Source of the DNA: DASXIF01 sp036498145
Lineage (GTDB): Bacteria > Actinomycetota > Actinomycetes > Mycobacteriales > Jatrophihabitantaceae
Length of the DNA stretch: 64,000 nucleotides
NCBI GenBank assembly: GCA_963708625.1
Contig: CAVPSV010000001.1
Coordinates: forward strand, 28,311 to 92,310
Reading direction: 5' to 3'
The notes under the pieces were generated by a model that was not told the origin of the DNA, made no database searches, and saw nothing but the letters and a program-made list of their open reading frames with translations. How positions within the stretch are numbered: the first letter of the stretch is position 1; the number at the start of each line of letters is the position of its first letter. The position numbers and the translations under genes were made by a program. Shown here piece after piece: positions 28,714-37,884 of the stretch.

Positions 28714-30006
28714 TCAGCCGGTGCGGACGCGCGCATCGCCGTTGCGGGCTTCGGCGCGGATGGACGCGGGCCGCGGGCCGGCCGTCCCCAGCGTCACCTC
28801 GCACCGGAGCACCTCGCCGTCGGCCTCGACGCGCACCGAGTAGGCGCGCTCAACCGTGTCGCCGCCGAGCCCGCCCGCGGCCCACAGGTCGAACAGCTCG
28901 CGGCGCAGCGTCCGCACCGCCTGCTCGCACGCATGTGGGTCGGTGGTCACGTCGCAGGTGGCGCTGACTCGCCCGAGCACCGCACGGACCGCCGCGGCGA
29001 CCAGATTCACCAGCCGCTGCGCGCCGAGGTCGCGCTCTGCCGGATCAGCCGCAAGCGTGCTGCCGCCCCACATCCGCACCCCCCGGCCGACGAATGGGCG
29101 GACGCAGTTCAGACCGGCCGGGTCGAGCGCGTCGTGCTCGAGCCGGGTGACGCAACGTGCCACGGCGCCGACGCCGCGGACCATGGCATTCGTGGCCGGG
29201 CCGGGGAATCCGCGTTCGACGTCGCAGCGCGCCCACACGCCGGCTACGTGCCCGCACGGCGGCACTACCCGGAACTGCTCCGGCGTCGCCCCCGGCACCC
29301 CGAGCCACGGGTAGTAGACGGCCGCGAAACGCGAGTCGAATCCGCTCTCACGCCGCCAGCTGAGCGCTTGCTCGGGTGACATCGCGGGCGGCGCGTCGAG
29401 CAACGCGATCCGGTCTCCGGCGCGTTCGCACCAGGCGATCATTTCCCGCTGCGCGGCCCGCGCGCGAGCCACCGTGCGCTCATCCGGCGGCACGCTGTCA
29501 TCGCAGTGGCCACGCCACAGGTCGGGGGCGCAGACCACGGTCACGTCGGCCAGCTCGGCCACTCGTCGCATGGCGTCGCCGATCTCCGCCGGAGTTGCCG
29601 GTGCGGCGATTGCGCGGACGGGGACCACGTAGGCGCAACTACCGCCGTTGCCGAAGAAACCCCGGATGGCGTCGGCCAACACGGCGCCCGAATCCGGACC
29701 ATGCGCCGCGCCGGCGCCCGACGCCTGCTCACCTTGCTCGATGGGCGCGATGGGCTCGATGGGCTCGACGGACTCGATGACCTCGAGGAATTCGGCGACA
29801 TCGCGCACCCGCACCGGGTCGTCGGACGTCGCCAGGCCGCCGACCGACAGCAGGGCGAGGAACGCCGGCACCACCGTGGGCCGCGGAGCCCGCAGCCATG
29901 GACGATCGGCGTACGCCTCGCGCGACAGGGTCAGGCCGAACACATCGACAAGGAGTCCGACCGGGCCGTGACTGATACCGCACCGGCACGTCGGCGTCCG
30001 CGCCAC
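28714..30006 (-). CDS. Orphan phage-tail-sheath-like protein
   Basis: Related to contractile phage-tail/injection-system sheath proteins. Recognisable blocks in order: VVPAFLALLSVGG, the sheath-type IRGFFGNGGSCAYVVPV, FDSRFAAVYYPWLGVPG, the family hallmark VVPPCGHVAGVWARCDVERG followed by FPGPATNAMVRGVGAV, then LNCVRPFVGRGVRMWGGSTL and AAAVRAVLGRV with a C-terminal beta segment. Between the first two blocks an acidic-proline linker (VEPIEPIAPIEQGE) replaces ordinary sequence. The start GTG 30006 has AAGGA 5 nt upstream; ATG 30024 is possible but would overlap glyA. No tube, baseplate, spike, ATPase or other injection-system gene lies in the window, so it is an isolated gene. Intact. Role unknown. 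Confidence 0.75.
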   Translation of the reverse strand: MARTPTCRCGISHGPVGLLVDVFGLTLSREAYADRPWLRAPRPTVVPAFLALLSVGGLATSDDPVRVRDVAEFLEVIESVEPIEPIAPIEQGEQASGAGAAHGPDSGAVLADAIRGFFGNGGSCAYVVPVRAIAAPATPAEIGDAMRRVAELADVTVVCAPDLWRGHCDDSVPPDERTVARARAAQREMIAWCERAGDRIALLDAPPAMSPEQALSWRRESGFDSRFAAVYYPWLGVPGATPEQFRVVPPCGHVAGVWARCDVERGFPGPATNAMVRGVGAVARCVTRLEHDALDPAGLNCVRPFVGRGVRMWGGSTLAADPAERDLGAQRLVNLVAAAVRAVLGRVSATCDVTTDPHACEQAVRTLRRELFDLWAAGGLGGDTVERAYSVRVEADGEVLRCEVTLGTAGPRPASIRAEARNGDARVRTG

Positions 30007-30022
30007 GGATATCCTTCGAACC

Positions 30023-31525
30023 ATGCCGCAGCCTCACGATGCCGAATTCGACGCCGCCACATTCGAAGCCGCCACATCCGACGGCCCGACATTCGACGCC
30101 GCCACCGTCTCCGCCGCGTACCGCAGCGCGCTGGAGGTCATCGGCGCCGTCGAGCCCGGCGTGGCAGCGGCGATCCGCGCGGAGCTCACCGACCAGCGCG
30201 CCTCGCTCAAGCTGATCGCCAGCGAGAACTACGCGTCCCCTGCGGTGCTGCTGACGATGGGCAACTGGCTCTCGGACAAATACGCCGAGGGCACCATCGG
30301 GCACCGCTTCTACGCCGGCTGCCGGAACATCGACACCGTCGAGCAACTGGCTGCCGACCACGCCCGGGCGCTGTTCGGCGCCCCGCACGCGTACGTGCAG
30401 CCGCACTCGGGCATCGATGCCAACCTGGTCGCGTTCTGGGCGATCCTGGCGCAGCGGATCGAGTCGCCCGCGCTCGAACGCGCCGGCGCCAAGCACGTCA
30501 ACGATCTCACCGAGGCGGACTGGCAGGACCTGCGCCGCGAGCTGGGTAACCAGCGTGCGCTCGGCATGTCGCTGGACGCGGGCGGTCATCTCACGCACGG
30601 ATTCCGCCCGAACATCAGCGGCAAGATGTTCGAGCAGTCCTCCTACGGCACCGATCCGCAGACCGAGTTGCTCGACTACGACGTGGTGCGCGAGCGCGCG
30701 CGCGAATTCCGGCCGCTGATCCTGATTGCGGGCTACTCCGCGTACCCACGCAAGATCAACTTTGCCACCATGCGGGAGATCGCGGACGAGGTCGGCGCCA
30801 CGCTGATGGTGGACATGGCCCACTTCGCCGGACTGGTGGCCGGCAAGGTGTTCACCGGCGACTTCAACCCGGTGCCGCACGCGCACGTCACCACCACGAC
30901 CACGCACAAGTCGTTGCGCGGACCGCGTGGCGGCATGGTGCTCTGCCAGCCGGAGTACGCCGACGCGGTGGATCGCGGCTGCCCGATGGTGCTCGGCGGC
31001 CCGCTGGGCAACGTCATGGCCGCAAAGGCGGTCGCGCTGGCCGAAGCGCGTCAGCCGGACTTCGCCGCCTATGCCCGAGACGTCGCCGACAATGCGGTCG
31101 CACTCGCCGATGGCCTGCTCAAACGCGGCGTGCGGCTGGTGACCGGGGGCACCGACAACCACCTGGTGCTGATGGATGTCTCCGGCTTCGGCATCACCGG
31201 CCGGCAGGGGGAGTCGGCATTGCTCGACTCCGGCATCGTCACCAACCGCAACTCGATCCCGCGCGATCCGAACGGCGCCTGGTACACCTCCGGCGTACGC
31301 ATCGGCACCCCGGCGCTCACCTCGCGCGGCTTCGACGCCGCCGACTTCGACCGGGTCGCCGAGCTGATCGTCGACGTGCTCACCGCCACCACGCCGGCGG
31401 CCGCACCGTCCGGTGGATCGTCCAAGGCCAAGTACGCCATCTCCGACGGGGTGGCGGACAAGACCCGCTCGGCCGCGCAGGAACTGCTCGACGCCAACCC
31501 GCTCTACCCCGGTCTGGAGCTGTAG
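30023..31525 (+). CDS. glyA: Serine hydroxymethyltransferase, long form
   Basis: PLP enzyme interconverting serine and glycine with tetrahydrofolate. Core: LKLIASENYASPAVLLTMG, RFYAGCRNIDTVEQLAADHA, MVDMAHFAGLVAG, and TTTTHKSLRGPRGG with the PLP lysine at residue 296. It is the longer variant (500 residues against about 420), with an insertion of roughly 70 residues between about 140 and 215 (AKHVNDLTEADWQDLRRELG) and a C-terminal tail. The first 30 residues are a degenerate repeat of FDAAT/FEAAT, unlike the family. No ribosome site precedes ATG 30023, and a TATCCT at 30010-30015 places a start point close to it, so the mRNA may be leaderless. Confidence 0.92.
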   Translation: MPQPHDAEFDAATFEAATSDGPTFDAATVSAAYRSALEVIGAVEPGVAAAIRAELTDQRASLKLIASENYASPAVLLTMGNWLSDKYAEGTIGHRFYAGCRNIDTVEQLAADHARALFGAPHAYVQPHSGIDANLVAFWAILAQRIESPALERAGAKHVNDLTEADWQDLRRELGNQRALGMSLDAGGHLTHGFRPNISGKMFEQSSYGTDPQTELLDYDVVRERAREFRPLILIAGYSAYPRKINFATMREIADEVGATLMVDMAHFAGLVAGKVFTGDFNPVPHAHVTTTTTHKSLRGPRGGMVLCQPEYADAVDRGCPMVLGGPLGNVMAAKAVALAEARQPDFAAYARDVADNAVALADGLLKRGVRLVTGGTDNHLVLMDVSGFGITGRQGESALLDSGIVTNRNSIPRDPNGAWYTSGVRIGTPALTSRGFDAADFDRVAELIVDVLTATTPAAAPSGGSSKAKYAISDGVADKTRSAAQELLDANPLYPGLEL

Positions 31526-31638
31526 ACCGGGCCGGAGCTGTCGCGCTACGAGCGCTACCAGCGCTGTCGAAATGCGTGCCGGCAGCGCGGCACACTCGCC
31601 GCGGCTGCGGCCGGTGCGCCGGCGCTAGGGTTGGTCGG

Positions 31639-33084
31639 GTGAGCAACGAACCGGTCGCAGCCATCGGTGTCACCGGGCTGGCGGTGATGGGACGCAACCT
31701 GGCCCGCAACCTGGCCCGGCACGGCTATCCGGTGGCGCTGCACAACCGCAGCGTCGAACGCACCCGCAGCCTGGTCGAGCAGCACGGCGACGAGGGCACG
31801 TTCGTGCCGAGCGAGTCGATGGCGGACTTCGTCGCCAGCCTGACCCGTCCCCGCGCCGTGATCATCATGGTGAAGGCCGGCGACCCCACCGACGCGGTGA
31901 TCGACGAACTGGTGCCATTGCTGGACGACGGCGACATCGTCATCGACTGCGGCAACGCACACTTCACCGACACCCGCCGGCGCGAGGCCGCGCTGCGCGA
32001 GCACGGGCTGCACTTCGTCGGCTGTGGCGTCTCCGGCGGCGAGGAAGGTGCGCTCAACGGGCCGAGCATCATGCCCGGCGGCTCGGCCGAGTCATACGCA
32101 CGCTCGGGCCGATCTTCGAATCCATCGCCGCGCAGGTGGACGGCACGCCGTGCTGCGTGCACGTCGGCCCGGACGCCGCCGGGCACTTCGTGAAGATGGT
32201 GCACAACGGCATCGAGTACGCGGACATGCAGCTGATCGCCGAGGCCTACGACCTGCTCCGGCACGGCCTGGCCGCGCGAACCGGCCGAGCTTGCCGAAGA
32301 TCTTCCAGGACTGGAACGAGGGCGACCTCGAGTCGTTCCTGATCGAGATCACGGCCGACGTGCTGGCGCACGTCGACGCGCGAGACCGGCCGGCCGTTCG
32401 TCGACGTCGTGCTCGACCAGGCCGAGCAGAAGGGCACCGGCCGCTGGACGGTGCAGAGCGCGCTCGACCTCGGCGTACCGATCACCGGCATCGCCGAGGC
32501 CACATTCGCCCGGTCGCTGTCCGGACACGCCGAGCAACGCGAGCCCGCCCGCGCGGCGTTCGGCACCGAGCTCGACACTCGCTGCCGATCACCGACCGGG
32601 ACGCCTTCGTCGAGGACGTCCGGCGCGCGCTGTACGCGTCGAAGGTGGTGGCCTACGCCCAGGGCTTCGACCAGATCGCGGCCGGCAGCGCCGAGTACGG
32701 CTGGCACATCGACCGCGGCGCCATGGCAACGATCTGGCGCGGCGGCTGCATCATCCGGGCCCGGTTCCTGAACCGCATCCGCGAGGCCTACGACGACAAC
32801 GCCGAGCTGCCCACGCTGCTGGTGGAGCCCTACTTCGCCGACGCGGTCCGCGCCGGCGTGGACAGCTGGCGGCGGGTGGTCGCGCAGGCGGCCGGCGCGG
32901 CATCCCGACGCCGGCCTTCTCCTCGTCGCTGGCCTACTACGACGGGTTGCGCCGCGATCGGCTGCCGGCCGCGCTGATCCAGGGTCTGCGCGACAACTTC
33001 GGTGCGCACACCTACCGGCGCGTCGACCGGGACGGCAGCTTCCACACCGAGTGGGCCGGCGACCAGGCCGAACACGGCGCGTGA
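31639..33084 (+). CDS. gndA: 6-phosphogluconate dehydrogenase, decarboxylating, NADP-type long form (frameshifted)
   Basis: Oxidative pentose-phosphate enzyme producing ribulose 5-phosphate. From GTG 31639: IGVTGLAVMGRNLARNLAR (nucleotide loop), VAIH-type region VALHNRSVERTRSLVEQHG, VIIMVKAGDPTDAVIDELV, IVIDCGNAHFTDTRRREAAL and GCGVSGGEEGALNGPSIMPG. Further frames give GHFVKMVHNGIEYADMQLIA (catalytic K-M-V-H-N-G-I-E-Y), KIFQDWNEGDLESFLIEIT and the C-terminal RVDRDGSFHTEW. Frame changes lie near 32095, 32285, 32385, 32580 and 32900 and cancel, since start and stop are in one frame: 482 codons, exactly the long-form size. Convergent with the second gnd. Confidence 0.9.
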
Positions 33085-33102
33085 CGCGCCGATCTGTCCG
33101 AT

Positions 33103-33146
33103 GTGGGGAGATTGTGGCCCGATAGCGGCCGAAACCTTCCCCAAAC
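33103..33146. repeat. Palindromic repeat, family B copy 2 (between convergent genes)
   Basis: Arms GTGGGGAGATTGTGGCC and GGCCGAAACCTTCCCCAAAC flank the centre CGATAGC. Lies between the two 6-phosphogluconate dehydrogenase genes that converge here, 18 nt after one stop and 14 nt from the other. Confidence 0.75.
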
Positions 33147-33160
33147 CGGTGGGTGGGCGG

Positions 33161-34181
33161 CTACTCGCCGGTGGGCAGCTCCACGTGGCCGCCGAAGGCC
33201 TTGCGCATCGCCGACAGCAACTTGTCGGCGTAGACCGCCTCGCCGCGGCTGCTGAACCGCGCGAACAGCGACGCCGACAGCACCGGCACCGGCACGCCTT
33301 CGTCGATGGCGGCCTTGACCGTCCACCGGCCCTCGCCGGAGTCCGACACCCGCCCGGCGATCCCCTCCAGCTCCGGGTTGTCGTAGAGCGCGCCCGCGGT
33401 CAGGTCGAGCAGCCAGGACGCGACCACCGACCCGCGCCGCCACACCTCGGCGACCTTCGCGATGTCCAGGTCGTACTGGTAGTACTGCGGCTGGTCCAGC
33501 GGGGTGACCTCGGCCGAGTGCGACTGCTCGTGGCTGCCCGCGTTGGCGTGGTACAGCACGTTCAGCCCCTCGGCGTAGGCGGCCATCAAGCCGTACTCGA
33601 TGCCGTTGTGCACCATCTTGACGAAATGGCCGGCGCCGTTCGGCCCGCAATGCAGGTAGCCCTGCTCCTCCGGCGTCGGGATCTCCGCTGCGGCCGCCGG
33701 TGCGTGGCGCGGCCTTCGCACCAGGCGCGATGGTCGCGAACAGCGGGTCGAGGTGGCGCACCACGTCGTCCTCGCCGCCGATCATCAGGCAGTAGCCGCG
33801 GTCGATCCCCCACACCCCGCCGCTGGTGCCCACGTCGACGTAGTGGATGCCCTTCGGCTTCAGCGCGGCCGCGCGGTCGATGTCCTAGCGATAGTTGGAG
33901 TTGCCGCCGTCGATGATGATGTCGCCGGGCTCCATCAGCGCGGCAAGCTGCTCGACCACGTCGCCGGTGATGCCGGCCGGGATCATCACCCACGCCACCC
34001 GCGGCTTGTCGAGCGCAGCCACGAAGTCCTCGAGCGTGCGTGCGCCGACCGCACCGTCGCTTTCGAGCTGGCCGACACTATCGGCGTTGGTGTCGAACGC
34101 GACGCCGGTGTGACCGTCGCGCATCACCCGGCGCAGGATGTTTGCGCCCATCCGGCCGAGCCCGACCATTCCAAGCTGCAT
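33161..34181 (-). CDS. gnd: 6-phosphogluconate dehydrogenase, short NAD-type (frameshifted)
   Basis: The short (about 335-residue) 6-phosphogluconate dehydrogenase of the YqeC/GntZ-like NAD-preferring group. MQLGMVGLGRMGANILRRVM is the Rossmann start, followed by VAWVMIPAGITGDVVEQLAA and DIIIDGGNSNYR. A premature TAG at 33885 and a frame change precede VDVGTSGGVWGIDRGYCLMI. The catalytic GHFVKMVHNGIEYGLMAAYA and the family-specific WTVKAAIDEGVPVPVLSASL follow. AAGGAG stands 6 nt before ATG 34181. It starts 1 nt after the pgi stop, so they are co-transcribed. Two non-homologous-length isoenzymes side by side let the cell make either NADPH or NADH from the same step. Confidence 0.9.
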
Positions 34182-34182
34182 G

Positions 34183-35878
34183 TCAGTCTCCTTGCTGCGT
34201 CGAGCCATCCGAGGATCGAGCCGCGCGGTAGCGGCGGATGAGGTTGTCGGTCGAGCTGTCGTGCCGAAGTTCGGGCTCGCTCGCCGCGGTGAGTTCCTCG
34301 GCGACTTTCTTGGCCAGCACCTTGCCGAGTTCGACGCCCCATTGGTCAAAGGAGTTGATGCCCCACACCGTCCCCTGCACGAACACGCTGTGCTCGTACA
34401 GAGCGACCAGCGTGCCGAGTGCGTACGGCGTGAGCCGGTCGAGCAGCAGCGTATTGGACGGGCGGTTGCCCTCGAAGACGCGGTGCGGCACGAGCCAGTC
34501 CGGTGTGCCCTCGGCCTTGACCTGCTCGGCCGTCTTGCCGAATGCCAGCGCCTCGGTCTGGGCGAAGACGTTCGCGACCAGCAGGTCGTGGTGTTCCGGG
34601 AGCGGGTTCAGCGAGTGGGTGAAGCCGATGAAGTCCGCCGGGATCAACACCGTGCCCTGGTGCAGCAACTGGTAGAAGCTGTGCTGACCGTTGGTGCCGG
34701 GCTCACCCCAGTACACCGGGCCGGTCTGGTAGTCGACGGTCTCGCCGGCGAGGGTCACGTGCTTGCCGTTGGATTCCATGGTCAGCTGCTGCAGGTACGC
34801 GGGGAACCGTTTCAGGTACTGGTCATACGGCAACACGGCCTGGGTCTGGCAGCCGAAGAAGTCGGTGTACCAGACGGTCAGCAGGCCGAGCAGTACCGGC
34901 AGGTTGCGCTCGAAGGATTCGGTGCGGAAGTGCTCGTCCATCGCGTGGAACCCGGCCAGCATCTCGCCGAACGCGGCCGGCCCGATCGGCGATCATCGTG
35001 GACAGTCCGATCGCCGAGTCCATCGAGTAGCTGCCGCCGACCCAGTCCCAGAAACCGAACATGTTCATCACGTCGATGCCGAACTCGGTGACCGCGTCGG
35101 CATTGGTGGACACGGCGACGAAATGCCGGGCGATCGCGGACCTGTCGCCCAGCGCATCGAGCAGCCAGTCCCGGGCGGTGCGGGCGTTGGTCATGGTCTC
35201 GAGCGTGGTGAACGTTTTCGACGAGATGATGAACATCGTGCGGGCCGGGTCGAGGTCGCGCGTCGCCTCGGCGAAGTCAGTGCCGTCGACGTTGGAGACG
35301 AATCGGAACGTGAGCCCGCGATCGGTGTAGTGCCGCAGCGCCTCGTACGCCATCACCGGGCCGAGATCCGATCCGCCGATGCCGATGTTCACGATGTTGG
35401 TGATCGCCTCGCCGGTGTGACCGAGCCACCGCCTGTTGCGGATCTTGTCTGCGAACTCGCCCATTCGGCCGAGCACCTCACGCACCGCCGGCACCACATC
35501 CACGCCGTTGGCGTACACCTGGCTGCCCTTGGGCGCGCGCAGCGCGACGTGCAGCACCGCGCGGTCCTCGGTGACGTTGATGTGCTCACCCGCGAACATC
35601 GCCTCGATGCGTTGCCGCAGCCCGGCTCGTTCGGCCAGCTCCACCAGCAGCGCGATCGTCTCGTCGGTGATGCGGTTCTTGGAGTAGTCGAGATAGATGC
35701 CGACCGCCTCGGCGGCGAGCCGCTCGCCGCGCCCCGGATCGTCGGCGAACAGGTCGCGCAGGTGCCTACCGGCGACGGATTCAGCATGTTGCGTCAGCGC
35801 TACCCACTCGGACCGGGAACGCAGCGGCTTCGAAGCACTTGCGGCTGCCGGCTCACTGCCCTGCGTGCTCTGCGCCAT
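34183..35878 (-). CDS. pgi: Glucose-6-phosphate isomerase (one frameshift)
   Basis: Glycolytic isomerase of the long (about 560-residue) type. N-terminal frame from 35878: HINVTEDRAVLHVALRAPKG, TNIVNIGIGGSDLGPVMAYE (PGI signature 1), SNVDGTDFAEATRDLDPART, IISSKTFTTLETMTNARTAR and FWDWVGGSYSMDSAIGL. A frame change near 34985 leads to the second half: QLTMESNGKHVTLAGETVDY, VYWGEPGTNGQHSFYQLLHQ (the catalytic histidine region) and SFDQWGVELGKVLAKKVAEE (signature 2). Full length of about 565 codons. First gene of a pgi-gnd unit; it diverges from ugd over 130 bp. Confidence 0.94.
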
Positions 35879-35942
35879 ACCCCAATCACTACCAGACGCC
35901 GCGCCCGGCTGCGCAAGCTAGCCTGAACGTTACGTTTCCCAG

Positions 35943-35960
35943 TTCACCCATTCGGGTGAA
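35943..35960. promoter_or_regulatory. Inverted repeat in the pgi/ugd divergent promoter region
   Basis: TTCACCC (35943-35949) ATTC GGGTGAA (35954-35960) is a perfect 7-bp dyad located 48 bp before the ugd start and about 65 bp from the pgi start. Its size and site suit a transcription-factor operator controlling either gene. No regulator gene is adjacent, so the protein partner is unknown. Confidence 0.4.
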
Positions 35961-36008
35961 TCGTTGGTGCCCGCTCCCCAGGGCCGTCCGGATAGAACGG
36001 GAGAGGCC

Positions 36009-37328
36009 TTGAGCGACCGACCTCGGCTGTCCGTGATCGGCACGGGCTACCTCGGGGCCACCCATGCGGTGTGCATGGTCGAGCTGGGCTTCGACGTCAT
36101 CGGCTTGGACGTGGACGAGGCCAAGATCGAGCAGCTGCGCGCGGGCACGGTTCCGTTCTACGAACCGGGTCTGCCCGAGCTGCTTCGCAAGAACCTCGAC
36201 ACCGGCCGGCTGCACTTCACCACCTCCTACCCGGAAGTCGCGCAGTTCGCCGACGTCCACTTCGTCTGCGTGGGTACGCCGCAGCAGCGTGACTCACTCG
36301 CCGCGGATCTGAGCTACGTCGAGGCGGCGTTCTCCGCGCTCGCTCCGCACCTGCATCGCCGGGCGCTGGTCGTCGGCAAGTCGACCGTGCCGGTCGGCAC
36401 CGCCGAACGGATGGCGGCGCTGCTGCGCGAGATCGCCCCGTCGGCCGAGGTCGAGCTCGCGTGGAACCCGGAGTTCCTGCGCGAAGGTTTCGCGGTCCAG
36501 GACACGCTGCGGCCGGACCGGCTCGTCTTCGGCGTGGGTTCGCCCTGGGCCGAAGAGCAACTGCGCGCCGCGTTCGCGCCGGTGATCGAGGGGGGCACGC
36601 CGGTGGTGGTCGCGGACTTCGCCACCGCCGAATTGGTGAAGGTAGCTGCCAACTCGTTCCTGGCCACGAAGATCTCGTTCATCAACGCGATGGCCGAGAT
36701 CTGCGAGGTGGCCGGTGCCGACGTCACCAAGCTCGCGGACGCCATCGGGTACGACGAGCGGATCGGGCGCAAGTTCCTGTCCGCCGGGCTGGGTTTCGGC
36801 GGCGGCTGCCTGCCGAAGGACATCCGGGCGTTCATCGCGCGTGCGGAGGAGTTGCACGTCGACCAGGCCGTGTCGTTCCTGCATGAGGTGGACGACATCA
36901 ACCGCCGACGTCGCGAGCGCACTGTCGATATCGGGCTGGACATCGTCGGCTCGTACGCGGGCGCGCGGGTGGCGGTGCTCGGCGCGGCGTTCAAGCCGAA
37001 CTCCGACGACGTGCGCGACTCGCCCGCGCTGGATGTGGCCGCCACGGTCGGGCGCTTGGGCGGCGACGTCATCGTGTACGACCCGAAGGCCATGCCGAAC
37101 GCACGCCGGGTGCATCCGGAACTCACCTACGCCGGGTCACTGAAGGACGCGGTGGCCGGCGCGGACGTGATCATGCTGCTCACCGAATGGGATGAGTTCC
37201 GGGCGATGCAGCCGGAGCAGATAGGCGAGGTCGTGCACCGGCGCAACATCGTGGACGGGCGCAACGTGCTCGACCCGGTGCAGTGGCGCGCGGCCGATTG
37301 GCACTATCGCGCCCTCGGCCGCCCCTGA
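36009..37328 (+). CDS. ugd: UDP-glucose 6-dehydrogenase
   Basis: Oxidises UDP-glucose to UDP-glucuronate with two NAD. N-terminal Rossmann domain RLSVIGTGYLGATHAVCMVE, then VPFYEPGLPELL, VVGKSTVPVGT and AWNPEFLREGFAV. The central helix carries ELVKVAANSFLATKISFINA with catalytic Lys211, and GFGGGCLPKDIRAF holds the nucleophile Cys267. The C-terminal domain has VAVLGAAFKPNSDDVRDSPA. 440 residues, intact. The start is TTG 36009, with GGGAGAGG ending 3 nt earlier; no better ATG or GTG exists. UDP-glucuronate may feed the surface polysaccharide or other glycans of this cell. Confidence 0.93.
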   Translation: MSDRPRLSVIGTGYLGATHAVCMVELGFDVIGLDVDEAKIEQLRAGTVPFYEPGLPELLRKNLDTGRLHFTTSYPEVAQFADVHFVCVGTPQQRDSLAADLSYVEAAFSALAPHLHRRALVVGKSTVPVGTAERMAALLREIAPSAEVELAWNPEFLREGFAVQDTLRPDRLVFGVGSPWAEEQLRAAFAPVIEGGTPVVVADFATAELVKVAANSFLATKISFINAMAEICEVAGADVTKLADAIGYDERIGRKFLSAGLGFGGGCLPKDIRAFIARAEELHVDQAVSFLHEVDDINRRRRERTVDIGLDIVGSYAGARVAVLGAAFKPNSDDVRDSPALDVAATVGRLGGDVIVYDPKAMPNARRVHPELTYAGSLKDAVAGADVIMLLTEWDEFRAMQPEQIGEVVHRRNIVDGRNVLDPVQWRAADWHYRALGRP

Positions 37329-37331
37329 CGC

Positions 37332-37383
37332 GTGGATCGTGAGGCGCACGCGCCGCTATAGGGCCGCGAGTGCATCACGATCG
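37332..37383. repeat. Palindromic repeat, family A copy 2 (between convergent genes)
   Basis: Arms GTGGATCGTGAGGC and GCATCACGATCG about a centre GCCGCTATAGGGCC. It begins 4 nt after the ugd stop, and its right arm provides the TGA stop of purE (last residues Ser-Arg-Ser). Confidence 0.8.
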
Positions 37384-37884
37384 GGATTTGGCCTGGATCG
37401 CGGCGTCCTTGGCCGCCACCAATTCGGCCAGCGTGTCCTGGAAGACGCGCATCCGTTCCCGCAGCGCCGGCTCGCCCACGCCCAGGATTCGCACCGCGAG
37501 CAGCCCGGCGTTGCGCGCGCCACCGATCGAGACCGTCGCCACCGGGATGCCCGCCGGCATCTGCACGATCGACAGCAACGAGTCCATGCCGTCCAGGTGC
37601 TTGAGCGGTACCGGTACGCCGATCACCGGCAGCGGCGTCATGGACGCGACCATGCCGGGCAGGTGGGCTGCGCCGCCGGCGCCGGCAATGATCACGCGCA
37701 GGCCACGCTCGGCTGCGGTGCCGGCGTAGTCGCCCATGAGGTGCGGCGTGCGATGTGCGGAGATCACCCGCGTCTCGTACGGCACGTCGAACTCGTCCAG
37801 TGCGTCGGCGGCGGCAGACATCACGGTCCAGTCCGAGTCGCTGCCCATGATCAGTCCGACGGCCGGTGCCGGTCCTTCAGCCAT
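37375..37884 (-). CDS. purE: N5-carboxyaminoimidazole ribonucleotide mutase
   Basis: Class I PurE acting after PurK in purine synthesis. VGLIMGSDSDWTVMSAAADA holds the GSDSDW substrate loop (14-19). YETRVISAHRTPHLMGDYA has the S-A-H-R-T-P motif (43-48), and IAGAGGAAHLPGMVASMTPL with PVIGVPVPLKHLDGMDSLLS complete the octameric-core signatures. 169 residues, intact. The stop is in a family A palindrome. Its start overlaps purK by 8 bp, and purK is upstream in the transcript. Confidence 0.95.
   Translation of the reverse strand: MAEGPAPAVGLIMGSDSDWTVMSAAADALDEFDVPYETRVISAHRTPHLMGDYAGTAAERGLRVIIAGAGGAAHLPGMVASMTPLPVIGVPVPLKHLDGMDSLLSIVQMPAGIPVATVSIGGARNAGLLAVRILGVGEPALRERMRVFQDTLAELVAAKDAAIQAKSRS

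Noticed and set aside
28714..30006. Prophage remnant around the sheath-like gene
   Set aside because: No integrase, capsid, terminase or other phage gene, no att-like repeats, and GC matches the flanks.
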